Below the pieces are notes generated by a model. The model saw nothing but the letters and a program-made list of their open reading frames with translations, was not told where the DNA came from and did no database searches. Of a stretch of DNA of 64,000 bases, positions 1 through 13,423 are shown one piece after another. The translations under genes were made by a program, and so were the position numbers. The DNA is from Dimorphilus gyrociliatus (Eukaryota; Annelida; Polychaeta; Dinophilidae): contig CAJFCJ010000006.1 in the NCBI GenBank assembly GCA_904063045.1, positions 620,001 through 684,000 on the forward strand, given 5' to 3'. Position 1 is the stretch's first letter, and each line of letters starts with the position of its first letter.

Positions 1-660
1 ACGGATAGGAGTGGAAGACTTTTATAGATGTCGTTGACAAAATATGGAATTGAACTATATTCCACTTGCCCGTGACATATGATGTAATTTGAAGAGTTTG
101 AATTTATCAACTAGAACTTAAAATATAACTTTTGAAAGTGCATAGGTTGATTTTTGCAGTTCATAAGCATAATTTAAAGAACGCAAATTAGAAAAAAATG
201 TGATAATGTTGGAGAAATAAAATAAAAAGCTAGGGGGACCAGAAGAACTCTTTCGTGCTGGGGTGATTGGTCTCTGATATTAAGCAGAGATTAACTTGAT
301 GAAAACTGTGCATTCTGGTATAATAACCGATCACTAACCGTATTTGTAGTTCATTCAAATGAACTTGTAGTTGTATATTTGTTTCCTAATATAATACAAG
401 CTTCTAATTGAAATTTCAGATCGCTTAATTATTTTCAAATTAATCCTAAAGTACTACAGTATTATAATAAATAAACTATTGTTATGATGTAATTATTTGT
501 TACAACACTCGAATTCTCAATATTTAGATATATTTTCCTTTAATAAATTAATGTTGAGCATATATTACGTAAGAAATTTTCTATCTTACAACAATATAAC
601 CTCAATGTTTAAGAGAATTATTTTTTGGACATAATTTACTAAGCATTAACAATTAAATCA
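1..660. other. left edge, no gene seen
   Basis: AT-rich DNA downstream of the last exon I can follow in the ANKRD26-like gene. It holds a short GC-richer patch around 230-350 with a small hairpin near 271-290 (TCTCTG / CAGAGA stem). I could not match it to any known RNA family. It may contain 3'UTR of the neighbouring minus-strand gene. Confidence 0.4.
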
Positions 661-3600
661 TTAAATACATATACTGACCTTCTCCGATTGGAATTTTTCA
701 TTTAATTCGGATAAAGAATCTAATTCTTTTTTATACTTTTCGATTTCTAAACTTTTTTCCTTTATCTATCAATCATTTGAATTCTTATTACATAGTTTTG
801 TCATTTGTTTCTTAACAATATACAGAACATCCAAAAGTATATACTTACTTCGGCTTTATATTCACAAACTTTCACTTTTAAATTTTCAAGATCCTTGTGT
901 AGTTCCTATTTGAAATAAGTCTATAGGCATAAAAAAAATTCCTACAAATTTTACCTGATTATCTTGCTCCACATTAGACAATTTTTGGGTTGTTAAATCA
1001 CTCTCCTCCTGCTGTTGATCTCGCATATTCGATAAGGTACTATATATGTTTATTATCGATTTTTTATATTGTATTTTGTCTGGAAAGCAATTAAAATAAC
1101 CTGGCTAATTCATTCTTCTCGGTTTCCAAAAGCAACTTGAACTTTGCCATATTCTCAAAATTGCTCTGGAAATGTTCTTTTTCAGACTTTAAAATTGATA
1201 TATCCCCATTGAGCTTCGTCAATTCAACCTTATGCTTTAGAGATGTTCGTTCTAAGGCTTCAGTAACTAATGTCTGAAAATTTTTTTAAATTTACGAATT
1301 TCTGTTGTAATTATTACACACACTTTTTCCTTAATTTCTGCTTCATATTTTTGATACAGTATGGCATAGTCATCTTGGACTTGTTGAAGATCCTTTTCAC
1401 TTGACTTTATCTTACGCTCGTATTCCATCTGAAATACATTGTCTTATCTATCGTGTTTATCGATAAATATTCTTACTTTCATAGCTTCACATTCAATAAA
1501 TAAACGTTCTTCGTCATCTGATTTAAATGATTTAATATCCTAAAAATACAATCAGATATGAATTATGATCTTGAGGCATTAAAGTGCGTACTTTTGTACA
1601 ACTGTCTTGATTTATGTTCTCTGTCACCGCTTCTAGCCTGAAAACAGTAATCATCTATATAAATATTTTATATCCTCATATATAATCTTTTATAATCTTT
1701 AATATTAATAATTTGGAGGAATTTTGATTATATTTCAATAATTTTTCATTTGCATTTTAGATACTTTTTAGAGGGGGAGCTTAAAAGGTCAGCTATTTTT
1801 TTTTCCAAAACTGTTCGCTGGTCTTTTTCGTCTCTCAAGATATCTCTGTAAATATATGTGATCAGAAGTGTAAGAGTGGCATTCAAAAGTAAACATACTG
1901 TAAATTGTTTATTTGTCGTTCAAGGTCAGTCTTACTTCGACTAACTGTCTCCAACTCTTTTAAGAGTTGGCTATTTTCATTTTCAAGATTTTTTTTCTTA
2001 GTTTCTAAAGTCAACTTCGAAGCTTTTTCTTTATCAAGTTCTTCATTCACCAGTGCAAGCTGTTTTTCCAGCCTTTGAACATTTGAATCTATAAAATAGA
2101 CTTGATAGTTTCATTAAAGAAACAATTTTTATGTTATAAAGTATGCAGTGAAATCAAGCCCTTAGGTATTCAATTATATTTTATATAATAGAGGAAAAGA
2201 TTAGCTAAATTGCATAACTTTAATTCTGACATATTTTACCATGTATATTCCTATTAACGGATGCATTCTGTGGGAATACGGTATTTTCTTGAGCATCGTA
2301 CGCTGTTGTACTTCTAAAATTTGGATATGAACTTCTATCAAATACTATAAAAATTTTCAGCTTACTCGAACTCATTTAAGAATTGATGAGCAGTGTTTTG
2401 TTCTTTTTTCGAAGGAGTCGTCTGTTGAAATGAATAATTAAAATAGTAATTTTATAATAAAAAAATTTGAAAACCCACGGAAGGTGATTTTTGTGGTTTT
2501 GAAAGGGCTATGTTCTCAGATGAATCTTTCTTATGAAAATCAGATTTCACCTGAAAATATGTCAATCCTTAACAAATGTCAAACAAATGCTCTTATAAAA
2601 TTAGTTCAGCTCCTAATTAAAATTAATATACGCTACTTAAGAATCCCTCATGAGTCTTTGTACACTTGCTTCTCGAAAGAGAAATAAGATTTGCTGGTTA
2701 GAATGCTAAAATATAAAGATTTAAAATTTGGCGCGTTTCAATGTAACTTCAATGAAGTAGAGTCATAGGATAGTAAAATAATTCAAAATGCCTTTTATCA
2801 TTTCATAACTAAAGATTGAAAAAGAAATAATTTGCAGTTATTTAATATTTACCTCATCAAAGCTTTCAACGTCACTAGATCCTGAATCCCAAGTACTTTC
2901 ATTCTTTTTCTGAACTAAAATCACTTCTTTATTACTCTTTATTGGTTCAGAATCCCATTGACTAGGATCGTCACTCTCTTGAGTATCTTTCTTCGGAGCT
3001 TTTGTAGCGCTCTCTTCTTTTGATTCTGAATCCCATTGGCTGTCATCTTGTGGAAAATTCTCGTGCTTAGTATCCGACTCTCTTGTTTTTGCATGAGGGG
3101 TTATTTTTGTGCCAATTACTGTACCATCAGACACAGCAGCTTTTTCTTCTTTAATGGAAGGTTCAATGTTTGAAATCGAATCCCAATCACTATTGTCCTC
3201 CTTTATAAAAAATCCATGTTTAGAAAATTTAATTTATAATTTGACAATAGAAACAACTAGGATAATTAATCCCATGTATTCTTTGTTGCTTACCTGTTTC
3301 GAATCTAAGGTTTTTGGTATATTCTCATTCTTTAATAAAGATTTTGCTGATGCTTCAATATCAGACACATCACTAATTGTCTCATCGCTATCGAAATCGT
3401 CTATATCCATTTTATCTTAAAGAGAAAATCGAATTTAAAAATCGAACTATTTCACTATTTGTTTAATTCCTATGTGCCTCCCCTTCCGTTCGTAATAAAA
3501 TACAACATGGTAGTTATTTAATATCTTATTTGTGGATTAATTTGATACATAATTTTCAAATAAAATAGTAGCTTTATTCCAAAAAGACCTTTAGTTTTGT

Positions 3601-5175
3601 CCTGTTGCGATTGAATTTTATCTTGAATCTTTGGTTTAGGTGATTGATTCGGTTTGAAAGATGTAAAAGATGACATGTTCGGAACTATACAGGAAGGTAA
3701 CTATATGTATCAATAATACTAATCAAATAAATGAAGAAACCTGTTTTGTCTATTTCCTCAGCATCTGATAATTCTTTATTATAACCACCGAACTGTTTGA
3801 CAGATATAAGGATTATTGTTTTATCATGTTGATCAATAGTGAAGAAACTTAAACCTGTGCTTCTCCAATGTTTGCATACGTGGCATCATTGATTGGTAGA
3901 AGTGAAGGATTTCCGTCTATATTTGGCTATTTGGGATGAAATGTGAAAAAGAATATCGTCAAGTATTTAAAGTAACCTTTTTACTCATTGAAATACTATT
4001 GAATAATGAAGTTTCATCTTCACCATCCCAAGAATCCTCAAAATCATCATCAATAGCGTTTGGAGCGACACTTTGAGAATTATTAGAAATATTGTCTAAA
4101 AATCAATATCTTCATGTTTGTTTTGTCATAAATAAAAGTAATAATTAACCTTTCCCTCTTATAGAATCAAGAGCTTCATTTCTTGAATCATTATCTACTT
4201 CATCATTTTCGTGTAGAGGTGCGTTTGCATCACTTGGTGACTCTTGTAAAAGCACTCTACAAGAATCATGATTGTTTAGCAAAGCATAGTCATCTGCTGT
4301 CTTGCCTGCAAGAAATAAAAACACTTAAATTAAAACAGTAAGTTAGCTCTTTTCTACGTCACCTTTGTTATCTTTCAATCCAGCATTAGCCCCAAAATTC
4401 AAGCATAGGCGGGCCGTACTCTCCTCTCCCATGCTGTTTATAATTGTTTTATTAGCAAAAATGTTTAGATGTAAAAAACTTGTATTTACAAGCACGCTAT
4501 CATCAAGGGTGTCTTTCCTTCATTGTTTTGGCAGTTAGGATTAACTCTTTCCTTAAGTAGCAATTGCGCAATATTTTGGTTGTGGCCTTTGACAGCTAAA
4601 TGTAATGCTGTATCTCCCATCTAACAAAGTCATATTTTAATAATTACAAAGTAATAGACAAATGTTTCAACCTTGTTTGTCAATTCTGTATTAAGCTTTC
4701 GTGACTTGAATAATTCTTCTAGACAATAAATATCATTATTTTCTACAGCATAATGTAAGCAAGACCCTCCATTTTTATCAACCAAGTTCGGATTGGCATG
4801 TGACTCTAGAAGTAGCTTTACACATTCAGATTTTTTACATTGGACTGCTTTCATAAGAGGAGATCTATCAAATTTGTCTAACAGATCAGGCTTGGCTTTC
4901 CATTCCAGCAACAGATCAACAATATCAACATTACCATTTGCACATGCTAAATGTAAGGCGGTTCTATTTTCTTTGTCACGGGAATTATAATCACCTTTTT
5001 TTATTAATTGGTTAAGCTTGTTAAAATCGCCGATCCAAGCAGCTTTATGAAGCTTCGGCAGATCTTTTTCCTTAACTGAATATCCTGACCCATCCTGTGA
5101 TTGTAATGAGGCTAAGGATCCTGTTGGGGAAGGAGTTTTACTACCTCCCTTTTTTTTAACGAAAAATTTCAACAT
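661..5175 (-). CDS. ANKRD26-like ankyrin repeat and coiled-coil protein
   Basis: A multi-exon gene read right to left. Exon 1 (5175-4672) starts MLKFFVKKKGG and carries ankyrin repeats (TALHLACANGNVDIVDLLL and two more). Ankyrin repeats continue in exons at 4620-4490 and about 4434-4364. Acidic exons follow (4310-2855) with a recurring S/Q-x-W-D-S motif. Last comes a series of short exons (2548-2479, 2427-2374, about 2313-2244, 2090-1900 and on to about 679) coding a long Lys/Glu/Leu coiled coil. The join at 3600/3411 keeps frame (K-T-K-D-K-M-D-I-D-D), tying the ankyrin and WDS parts into one gene. The order ankyrin, acidic linker, coiled coil matches the ANKRD26/CCDC144 family, linked in vertebrates to centriole appendages; that role here is inference. 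The 3' end is uncertain: reading through the donor at 678 gives a stop at 661-663. Confidence 0.72.
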
Positions 5176-5591
5176 TCTTTTTTACCAGCTCAGACATGTA
5201 GTTGAGCCGCCATTTGTAAACAGTCTCGTTTTCGATATTAGTGTGTGGTGTAGCGCGTTTCGCCCGCGAAAACAAAAAAATGCTATCATCGAGCACAGAA
5301 CACTCCATATATTGTTAAAAATTTGTTTACATTTATAGTGTACGGTAGTATAAATTACTAAAATACATACATAAAACGTAATCAATTTGAAAAAGTTCAC
5401 ATTAGCTGTGTGTCATTAAGAGGCAGACACCTGTTAAGCTATTGTCAGTGTGCCATACACTCATAGTTCTTTCACTCTCATTCATACGGTACGTTTGCAC
5501 ATATAGAAAGCATTTATGCTATGAACAAAACATCGTAACGTAGTTTTTCAATGAATAATGTGCTCTATTAAATATGCGACTAGACGGTCCG
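5176..5591. promoter_or_regulatory. promoter of the ankyrin gene and 3'UTR of GNB1
   Basis: Spacer between the start of the ankyrin gene (5175, -) and the stop of the G-beta gene (5592, -). A moderately GC-rich patch lies just upstream of 5175. No conserved coding exon was recognised; the open frames here are short and look random. Confidence 0.4.
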
Positions 5592-6722
<1,131 letters not shown>

Positions 6723-6759
6723 CTTGCGCTCTTCTTACATTCACACTAACTCTATTAGC

Positions 6760-7116
6760 CTGAAAATCACATATTACATTCACACGTTGCTGTCAAACCT
6801 ACACATAAAAGCATCCAACCACACCCTGCTTAATACCGATTATTTCATCCTAGGTGCCCTGGTTACGATGACGTCAAAACAATGACGTCATATATTCCCC
6901 GTAGTCTTCTACTTCTAGGCTACTGAGCAGATCACTAGCTCAATGGGAACACAAAATCGAGGTTTTAAAAGAGACAACTAATTGTCACATTAGAGTAAAA
7001 CCGGAAAACCCATCACACTTCGCTCCTAGACTAATGAGAAAGCGCGCCATTTTGTTCTACACAATCGGCGGCTAATTTTTTTTATCAATCTCTAATCTTT
7101 TGATTAGTTAACTCAC
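6760..7116 (-). promoter_or_regulatory. 5'UTR intron of GNB1 with paired CRE sites
   Basis: On the minus strand a good donor (AAGAG|GTGAGT) ends at 7117 and a good acceptor (TTTTCAG) ends at 6760, so this is probably an intron in the 5'UTR. It contains two perfect palindromic cAMP response elements (TGACGTCA) at 6869-6876 and 6883-6890, 14 bp apart start to start. A promoter within the intron is an alternative reading. Confidence 0.55.
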
Positions 7117-8646
7117 CTCTTAGGAATAATTCTTCTACGTTCTTTACGGATATTCGCGTATCTCCCTAAAGGCACTGGTATCAACGCGGCTGAAACGAGT
7201 GCAAATTCAGAGATCTATTAAACGCCATCTTTCATTCATAATCAATGCACACAGGCCGGCTTTCAGTTAAAATTAAAGAAAATTTCCTGGTGCAATCCGT
7301 AAAAAATTGTTTAAAGAAATAAATTTAAGTAATCCTTAGCAGTTAGAATGATTAAAAGTTAAAAATTAAAATCCATTCCATTTCTCTTACATGACAGACA
7401 TACTTCCCCTTCACTAATTGAAATCGTCAAAAATACGCAAAAATCCTAAGCTACGTGAACAGAAATTTGTTAAATAAACCATTATTACCCTTTCGATAAT
7501 CCGCGATAAAGCTAAATCTTTATTCTCTCATATAAACCGATCCTTGCTGAATTTTATTCTTGCATATATGCACCAATCGTAGCTTTTCAAGGCGCGGCGG
7601 CGTCAGATCGCATTCGCATTATGCAAATTTTCTCGCACATGCGCGCGCAGCCTACAACAGTTTCATGAAAAATATTCTTATTGTATTGCTTAAACAGAAT
7701 AAATGTCATTTACACATTATAGATAAAAAATAGAAATGTATCTGTATTTCTTTATTTAAGTGATCTTTAAAAGTTTACCATGAAAGCTTAATAATGAATG
7801 ATGAAACAGTTATTATGAAATTTTCCCTGTTTCTACAGGTTCCAAGGCAATATGAGCATGAGCATAATTAATTGAACGACAATCTAGCCTATATTGTAGG
7901 CCTATCGTACTCATATATGTCTTATAATAACAAAATTATCTAGTTAAAAATAATTCATATAATACAGTGAACGAAATTTTACTGAGAATATTTATGAAAC
8001 AGACCAAATTTTGTATGATAATTTTGAAGCTAAAATTCTTTTCGAATTTATTATATAGAGAAGCTCCATTTTGGTTACATGAAAGCTCATTGGTTGAGCA
8101 ATTATACTTGACCAATCAGATATGGGTTAAGAAAGAATCTTCGCTTGGAGATTTCTACCTTAATCCTACCCACTGAGAAAGCGATTTATTGAATCATTGT
8201 AATTTTTAAAATCTTGTTGCTTATTTCTTGCTTACATACATACATTATAGACATAAGAGATGTAATTTATATATATATTATATTAGTATATATAAAATAT
8301 GAAGTGTTTTATACAGCATATATATATATAAATTTATTTATATTTAGATACACTACGGTTCAAAATTAAAATAAGAAATCTTTAAAATATTTTTTTAGAT
8401 TACGGGAAATCAATTCGATATAAAAGCTACCACGCTTTAAAGTGTCCGCAAATGAAAAATAAAATGTAGTATATATATATATCATATTATATATAAATAT
8501 ATAACAGTTCATTTTTGTTCTGTAAAATCCATTTTCTCTGACTTGTGATTAGGAGAAACATAAATGAAAACCTTTCTTCGTTCAAGCAATTTGAGTTTTG
8601 CGCGCTTCTTGACCAATCACCTGTAAACAAGGAAAATATATTCAAA
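7117..8646. promoter_or_regulatory. divergent intergenic region between GNB1 and the basic nuclear protein gene
   Basis: No coding exon recognised. GC-rich patches at about 7590-7660 include a near-consensus NRF1 site (7634-7645, one mismatch to YGCGCAYGCGCR) and an octamer ATGCAAAT near 7620. CCAAT boxes occur near 8112 and near 8612, the latter about 35 bp before the next gene's start codon. Two TA-rich simple-sequence tracts lie at about 8262-8340 and 8469-8505. Confidence 0.45.
8262..8505. repeat. TA-rich microsatellite tracts
   Basis: Two imperfect (TA)n runs, about 8262-8345 and 8469-8505, separated by ordinary AT-rich DNA. They are low-complexity sequence with no element boundaries or inverted repeats that would suggest a transposon. 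Confidence 0.6.
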
Positions 8647-11167
8647 ATGGCGGACGCTTCTCGGTATGTTCAATTCTTTAAAATTTTCCTCTATAATATC
8701 AATATTGGTACAATTATATGTATTTTATGATGTAATAATTTATTACTCATGGGTAGAGAGTACTGTAAATAGCAAATTATTTCTGGTTTTTGCATTTTCG
8801 TTCGTATTATGAAGATTTTAATTATCGCCCAGAAAATGTCGGTTGGTGCGTCTATTGACTATTCCCGAACAGTTTTCTTTGTATCGAAACAAAATGCTTC
8901 AATTTATATGACTTAATTTAGTCAGATAAAATTAATTTTAATATCTCAGGGCCTATAAGACGGGAGAAGATAACTACAAAAATGATGGAGAAGATTTAAT
9001 GGAACTTGAAGACGGTAGCCTGGTACCGCGGAATCAAGTTTTAATGCTTGATGATAGTAATTCAAAAGAGCCAAGTAATGAGGGATCTGTTAACGTGCCC
9101 GATTTACCAACAGGAACAACTGTTAAAATGTCCGGGGATAAAATCATTTCAATTCAATTACCTAAGAGTCCATCGTCCAAAAAAGAAGGCGATGTTGTTC
9201 AGAAAATAATTGTGGACCCGAAAGTTGAAACGGTTCAGACTGGAGATGATTTGAAAAAGAAAATTTTTATAGCAAATGCCCCAGCAAAAACTCCAATTAG
9301 AATTCAAAAAATAATTCCTGTCAATACTGGGACCTTCTCTCCAAGAGTAGGACGTCCTCCTGGTCCAAGGGTTGTAACTATGCAAAAATCACCCATAGCA
9401 GTGGTTAGGCCACCAACAGTTGTCAAAGTTACTCGCCCTACAACAAATACATCTGTTGTAGTCAGACCAGTGACATCAAAATCAACTGGAAACCCCAGAA
9501 CTATGGTTTCACTTATAGATAAATCGAAAATTCAGCTAATGCAACAAAAGCAAAAAGCCGTTATTGTCAAAATGCCGACAAGCAATGTTCAAACTGTCAG
9601 TTCCCCACCATCCCCACAGCGTATGGTTAAGGTAGTTTCATTAGCTGCTACTGGAAAGAGTCCCACGAAAGTTATATCGTCAGCCACACATCAATCAACT
9701 TCTTTACGCGGGACTGACCAACCTATAAGATTAATAAATCCAGGTGTTAGTCAAATGAAACATTCAATAGAAATGAGTAAAAATCTTGACAGAAATGTAA
9801 TCAGAGTCGCAGAATGTAATAAGAGAGATGAAGAATTTTCAACAGGTCATTCTGAACAATCAGGAATTGAAAATGTGCCAGAGGCTTTAGTCCAAGAAAC
9901 TGTTGCAGCACATGAAGAAACCAGCGCATCAGACCTTCTTGCTGGTCAACCAATACTTGAAGATGAAGTCGGTGGTGACGGATATCAAAGCGATATATTT
10001 ACTTCCTCAGTAAAAGATGATGACGACGACTTCACATACACCGCCCCTTCTCTTTATGCTTCACCCACAACTCAGATCCTGTCTGATAGGGTAAAAAGCA
10101 AGGGCAGAAAAAGAGGTAGAAGGCCAGGCTTTTCCAACAAAAGTAATAAAAAACTGGAGCCAAAGATCGAAGTAGACTCAGCAGCTGGGCAATCAAGAGC
10201 AGGCAGGGAAAGACGAAAGAGTACCAAAGTGATGGAGATGGAGGAGGTAAGGTTTGTCCAATTTTTTAATGAAGAGAATAATAAATTTGTTCTTAGGTTT
10301 TGCTGAGTAAAAAAAAAAGACGGTCAATTCCTAAATTTGAGGATTCTGAGCCATTCCCACCTATTCCTAACCTGGAGGAACAATCTCCTATAGAAAGGGT
10401 AAAGGATAATATAGAAGAGGCGGAGCCATCTGTTACAAAACAAAAAGATACTCTTGATGAGGTAGTTTTCGAATTAAAATATAATTTGTAATCAACAATG
10501 TTAAAACAGGTAAAGTCGATTGATGACGATTTCATTCAAAACAAGGACGACAGCTTAGAAGTCACGAGTAAACTTCACAGGAAGAGACAACGAAAAGTTT
10601 CTATATTCGATATTGTAGTATGATGAGTTACTTATTTCCATTTTCTCCAAATAGCCAATAAAAGACGCGAAAGACACATCGAAAGAAACAGTTGAAAATC
10701 AGAAAAGAAAAAAAACTGATCAGCCTGTCAAAGTAGGTCGGAGAACGAGAGCGGTAACGAAAACGGAAGAAAACTCTAATCTCTCCAAATCTGACACATT
10801 TCCTGAAGAGAAAGAACAAGAAAAAATTGAAAGAATTGAATTAAAAGAAGAAAAATCTGTCGATTTAACGACAACCGGAAGAGCCAAATCAAAACGAACT
10901 GCTAAAGCTGCTGTTGAAGTAAAAACAAAGGGACGAAAAGTTACTCGTAATAGAAGTGGTGTGTTAGAGTCTAACACGAAAGGTGAATCTAAGCAAAAGG
11001 AAGAAACCAATATGGAAAAACCGAAAAGTGCGAGAGATAAAAAGAAACTCGTTGTAAAATATGATTTCGGTGCTTCAACAAAGAAAAACGAAGTCGGATT
11101 AAAATTCAGTCATGACAATAATGAAGGCGAGCCAGAAGGCAGGCGAACGAGACGCACTAGAAAGTAA
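8647..11167 (+). CDS. basic, low-complexity protein, probably nuclear; family not recognised
   Basis: Exon 1 (8647-8663, MADASR) joins exon 2 at about 8950 (ACTATCTCAG acceptor), which runs to 10246. Further exons are about 10298-10461, 10510-10600 and 10656-11167; all joins keep frame. The product, roughly 680 residues, begins with an acidic start (ELEDGSLVPRNQVLMLDD). A Ser/Thr/Pro/Val-rich middle follows, then an acidic stretch DDDDDFTY and an AT-hook-like cluster GRKRGRRPG near residue 390. It ends in a long Lys/Arg/Glu-rich tail with many RRTR/GRKV motifs and the last residues RRTRRTRK. Composition suggests a chromatin or DNA-associated protein. I see no folded domain and cannot name a family. 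A CCAAT box lies just upstream. Confidence 0.75.
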
Positions 11168-11652
11168 CCAAAAATGTTCCCACTTACTTTCCGATCTCTT
11201 CTATTTATCTTAAATATTTTAAATCATAGATACGTTTTTATCAAAGAGTGCTGTGCTTAGAAAGATTTCCTTATATCTATTTTTATTGATGCATTTACAT
11301 TTCTTCTGTTTGTTAAGATAATTAGACTATTTGACTGTGTTTATACGTGTATAAATGTTAGAATATTACAAAACCTTGTAAATACATTTAGTAATAGAGC
11401 TTTTTACTACTTTAATTTATTTTTAAAATTTACAACTGCAATAATTTTAGCAATACTTAATGTTTACCGTTTAGAATCTTTTTCTTTTCATATTAAAACT
11501 GGTTCAATTGCAAGCAGCATCACATATCAAAGATAGTTCCATTCATGTGCATTGAGACGATGTCCCAATACCAAGATATATCCAAATATTAGAGTAATTG
11601 TTTTCTATCCAAAGCTTAAAGTTCAAAGTTGTTGACTAAAGTAACTAAGAGT
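11168..11652. other. intergenic, 3'UTR of the basic protein gene
   Basis: AT-rich DNA between two plus-strand genes. It most likely holds the 3'UTR of the upstream gene and the promoter of PUSL1. No further feature seen. Confidence 0.5.
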
Positions 11653-12867
11653 ATGGGAAGATATTTAATTTATTTTTCTTATAGTGGAAAAAATTTTAGG
11701 TTAGCTAAGTGTTTTCATTATCGCTCATATTAGAACACTGGCTTTTTTCAGTGGTCTACAAGTTCAGAAAGGCTTATCCGCAGGATGTAAAACAATAATA
11801 GGCGTGTTGAAAGTAAAGATTTTCTCATACTTCTGAAATTAAACGAGTTTAGTAATTATTTTAAATAACAGATGGCGTTTCAAACCTTAAAGCCGCTCAA
11901 TGATATACATTTAGTAACCTCATCCAGAACTGATAAAGGAGTTCATGCCTTGTGCAATACGTTTCATATTGACATTGACACAAGGTTCTTTATTTTAAAA
12001 ATCTGCATATTTGAAAATTTATATAACACACAGATTTCAACTTACAACCTCAGCCATAACTAGTCACGTCAACAAAAAGCTTGAAGAGCTACATGAAAAT
12101 ATACGGTAAAAATATTCTTTACATATAAAGCTTCTATTCATACTCTTAACTTTTATTTTAGAATACTGAAGACAATAGCCGTTGATGATTATTTTCATTC
12201 ACGCTACTGTGCCGTTTCCAGAACGTATTTATATAGAGTTTTGAGTCCACATGACACTTACAGTTTTGAAGGGAAAAGATTTTGGGAGTTGCTATATCCT
12301 CCAATTGAATATGGCAAAAGTTACCTCGTCCATCGACCTTTAAATATGGATCGTGTTAGAGAGGCCATATTACATTTTAATGGAACTCATGACTTTAAGG
12401 CCTTCATGTTACCTTCGTATATGAACGAACGATCAATTAACACTGTAAGAACTCTGAGCGCTTCTGTTCAAGAAAGTAATTTTATTCTTCAAAACTATAT
12501 GCCCTATATGAAAGAAAATATTAAGAGTTATGACTTCATTTTCAAATCTAGCGGGTTTCTATATAGGCAGGTTGGTTGATGTCCTAATGTTTTACAGATT
12601 TTACGTTTTTTCAACTTTTCAAGGTTAGAAGAATGACGTCGATCCTTTTGAACATAGGTCTAGAATTAGATGATCCGATAATTATTAAAGAGTTACTGGC
12701 TAAACCTTCACATAACAAGTTTTTGAAAATACACAGTATTCCCGCCCACGGCCTCTACTTGTTAAACGTTGAATATAATCCTAAAGGTGAGTTTATCCTA
12801 CAATTTTTCCGTAATATATTCCAATCTATTACTTACAGATATGAAAAAGGACAAATTCTTTTTTTAG
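11653..12867 (+). CDS. PUSL1: tRNA pseudouridine synthase-like 1 (TruA family)
   Basis: Seven short exons. The first starts MGRYLIYFSYSGKNFR (11653-11699). The second carries GLQVQKG. The third begins at 11873 and contains the TruA signature SSRTDKGVHA, whose Asp is the catalytic nucleophile. Later exons hold the second RNA-binding half (YFHSRYCAVSRTYLYRVL, where the SRxYxYR motif is typical). The exon near 12627 has FLYRQ/VRRMTSIL, matching the conserved C-terminal QVRRM motif. A tiny last exon ends at TAG 12865-12867. PUSL1 is thought to modify tRNA uridines, in mitochondria in vertebrates. All introns are about 45-80 bp. Fold, motifs and order are complete, so the enzyme is probably active. 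Confidence 0.9.
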
Positions 12868-13423
12868 TTCTCTCTAAGTATTGGCAATGCAGTATGTCGT
12901 TTAAAAATAATTATAAGAGCTTTATAAACATGCTTTGAAATACAGAGATTGCATTGCTTCTCTAAAAATACGTTGCATTACACATTGAACATGCGTTTGT
13001 TTACAAGAACTGATTTTTACATCTGGCTATTTGCTATGGATTTCCCTCATTAGGAGCGTTTACTATATTACTTTCTTTAGTTGTCTAATTATTGAAAATA
13101 ATATATACGAGAATTTTGCTTAATAAAATTCATATCTTGTGCATTCTAATAATATAATAATTGTAATGATAAATAGTGGGAATGATTAATCAATATTAGC
13201 TAACATATTTTCGAAATAAAGTTTAAGACCAACATTTAATCATCTATATAAAATATGAAGAAAATTGGTTTGCACGTATAGTCTGGCCCTTATCGGTCCG
13301 TCGAACTGTTTTCGAAATACGTACACGAAATACCGCGCCTAACATTTGCCGCTCTCGAGATTGGAGATATGCTCGCCACTCGTCTTTAGAAAGTTCAACT
13401 GAGCCGGTCAGCTTTATGGAGCT
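12868..13423. promoter_or_regulatory. intergenic, PUSL1 3'UTR and perlecan promoter
   Basis: The first half is AT-rich with a likely polyadenylation signal (AATAAA) near 13123. The last 150 bp before the perlecan start codon are clearly richer in GC and CpG, as expected for a promoter/5'UTR. No coding exon seen. Confidence 0.5.

Noticed and set aside
8262-8505. transposon or satellite remnant
   Set aside because: Only TA-rich simple sequence; no inverted repeats, target duplications or transposase frame.
10720-11010. minus-strand frames over the basic tail of the nuclear protein
   Set aside because: They are mirror images of the Lys/Arg/Glu-rich coding strand (Phe/Ser/Leu-rich), a known artefact of such composition.
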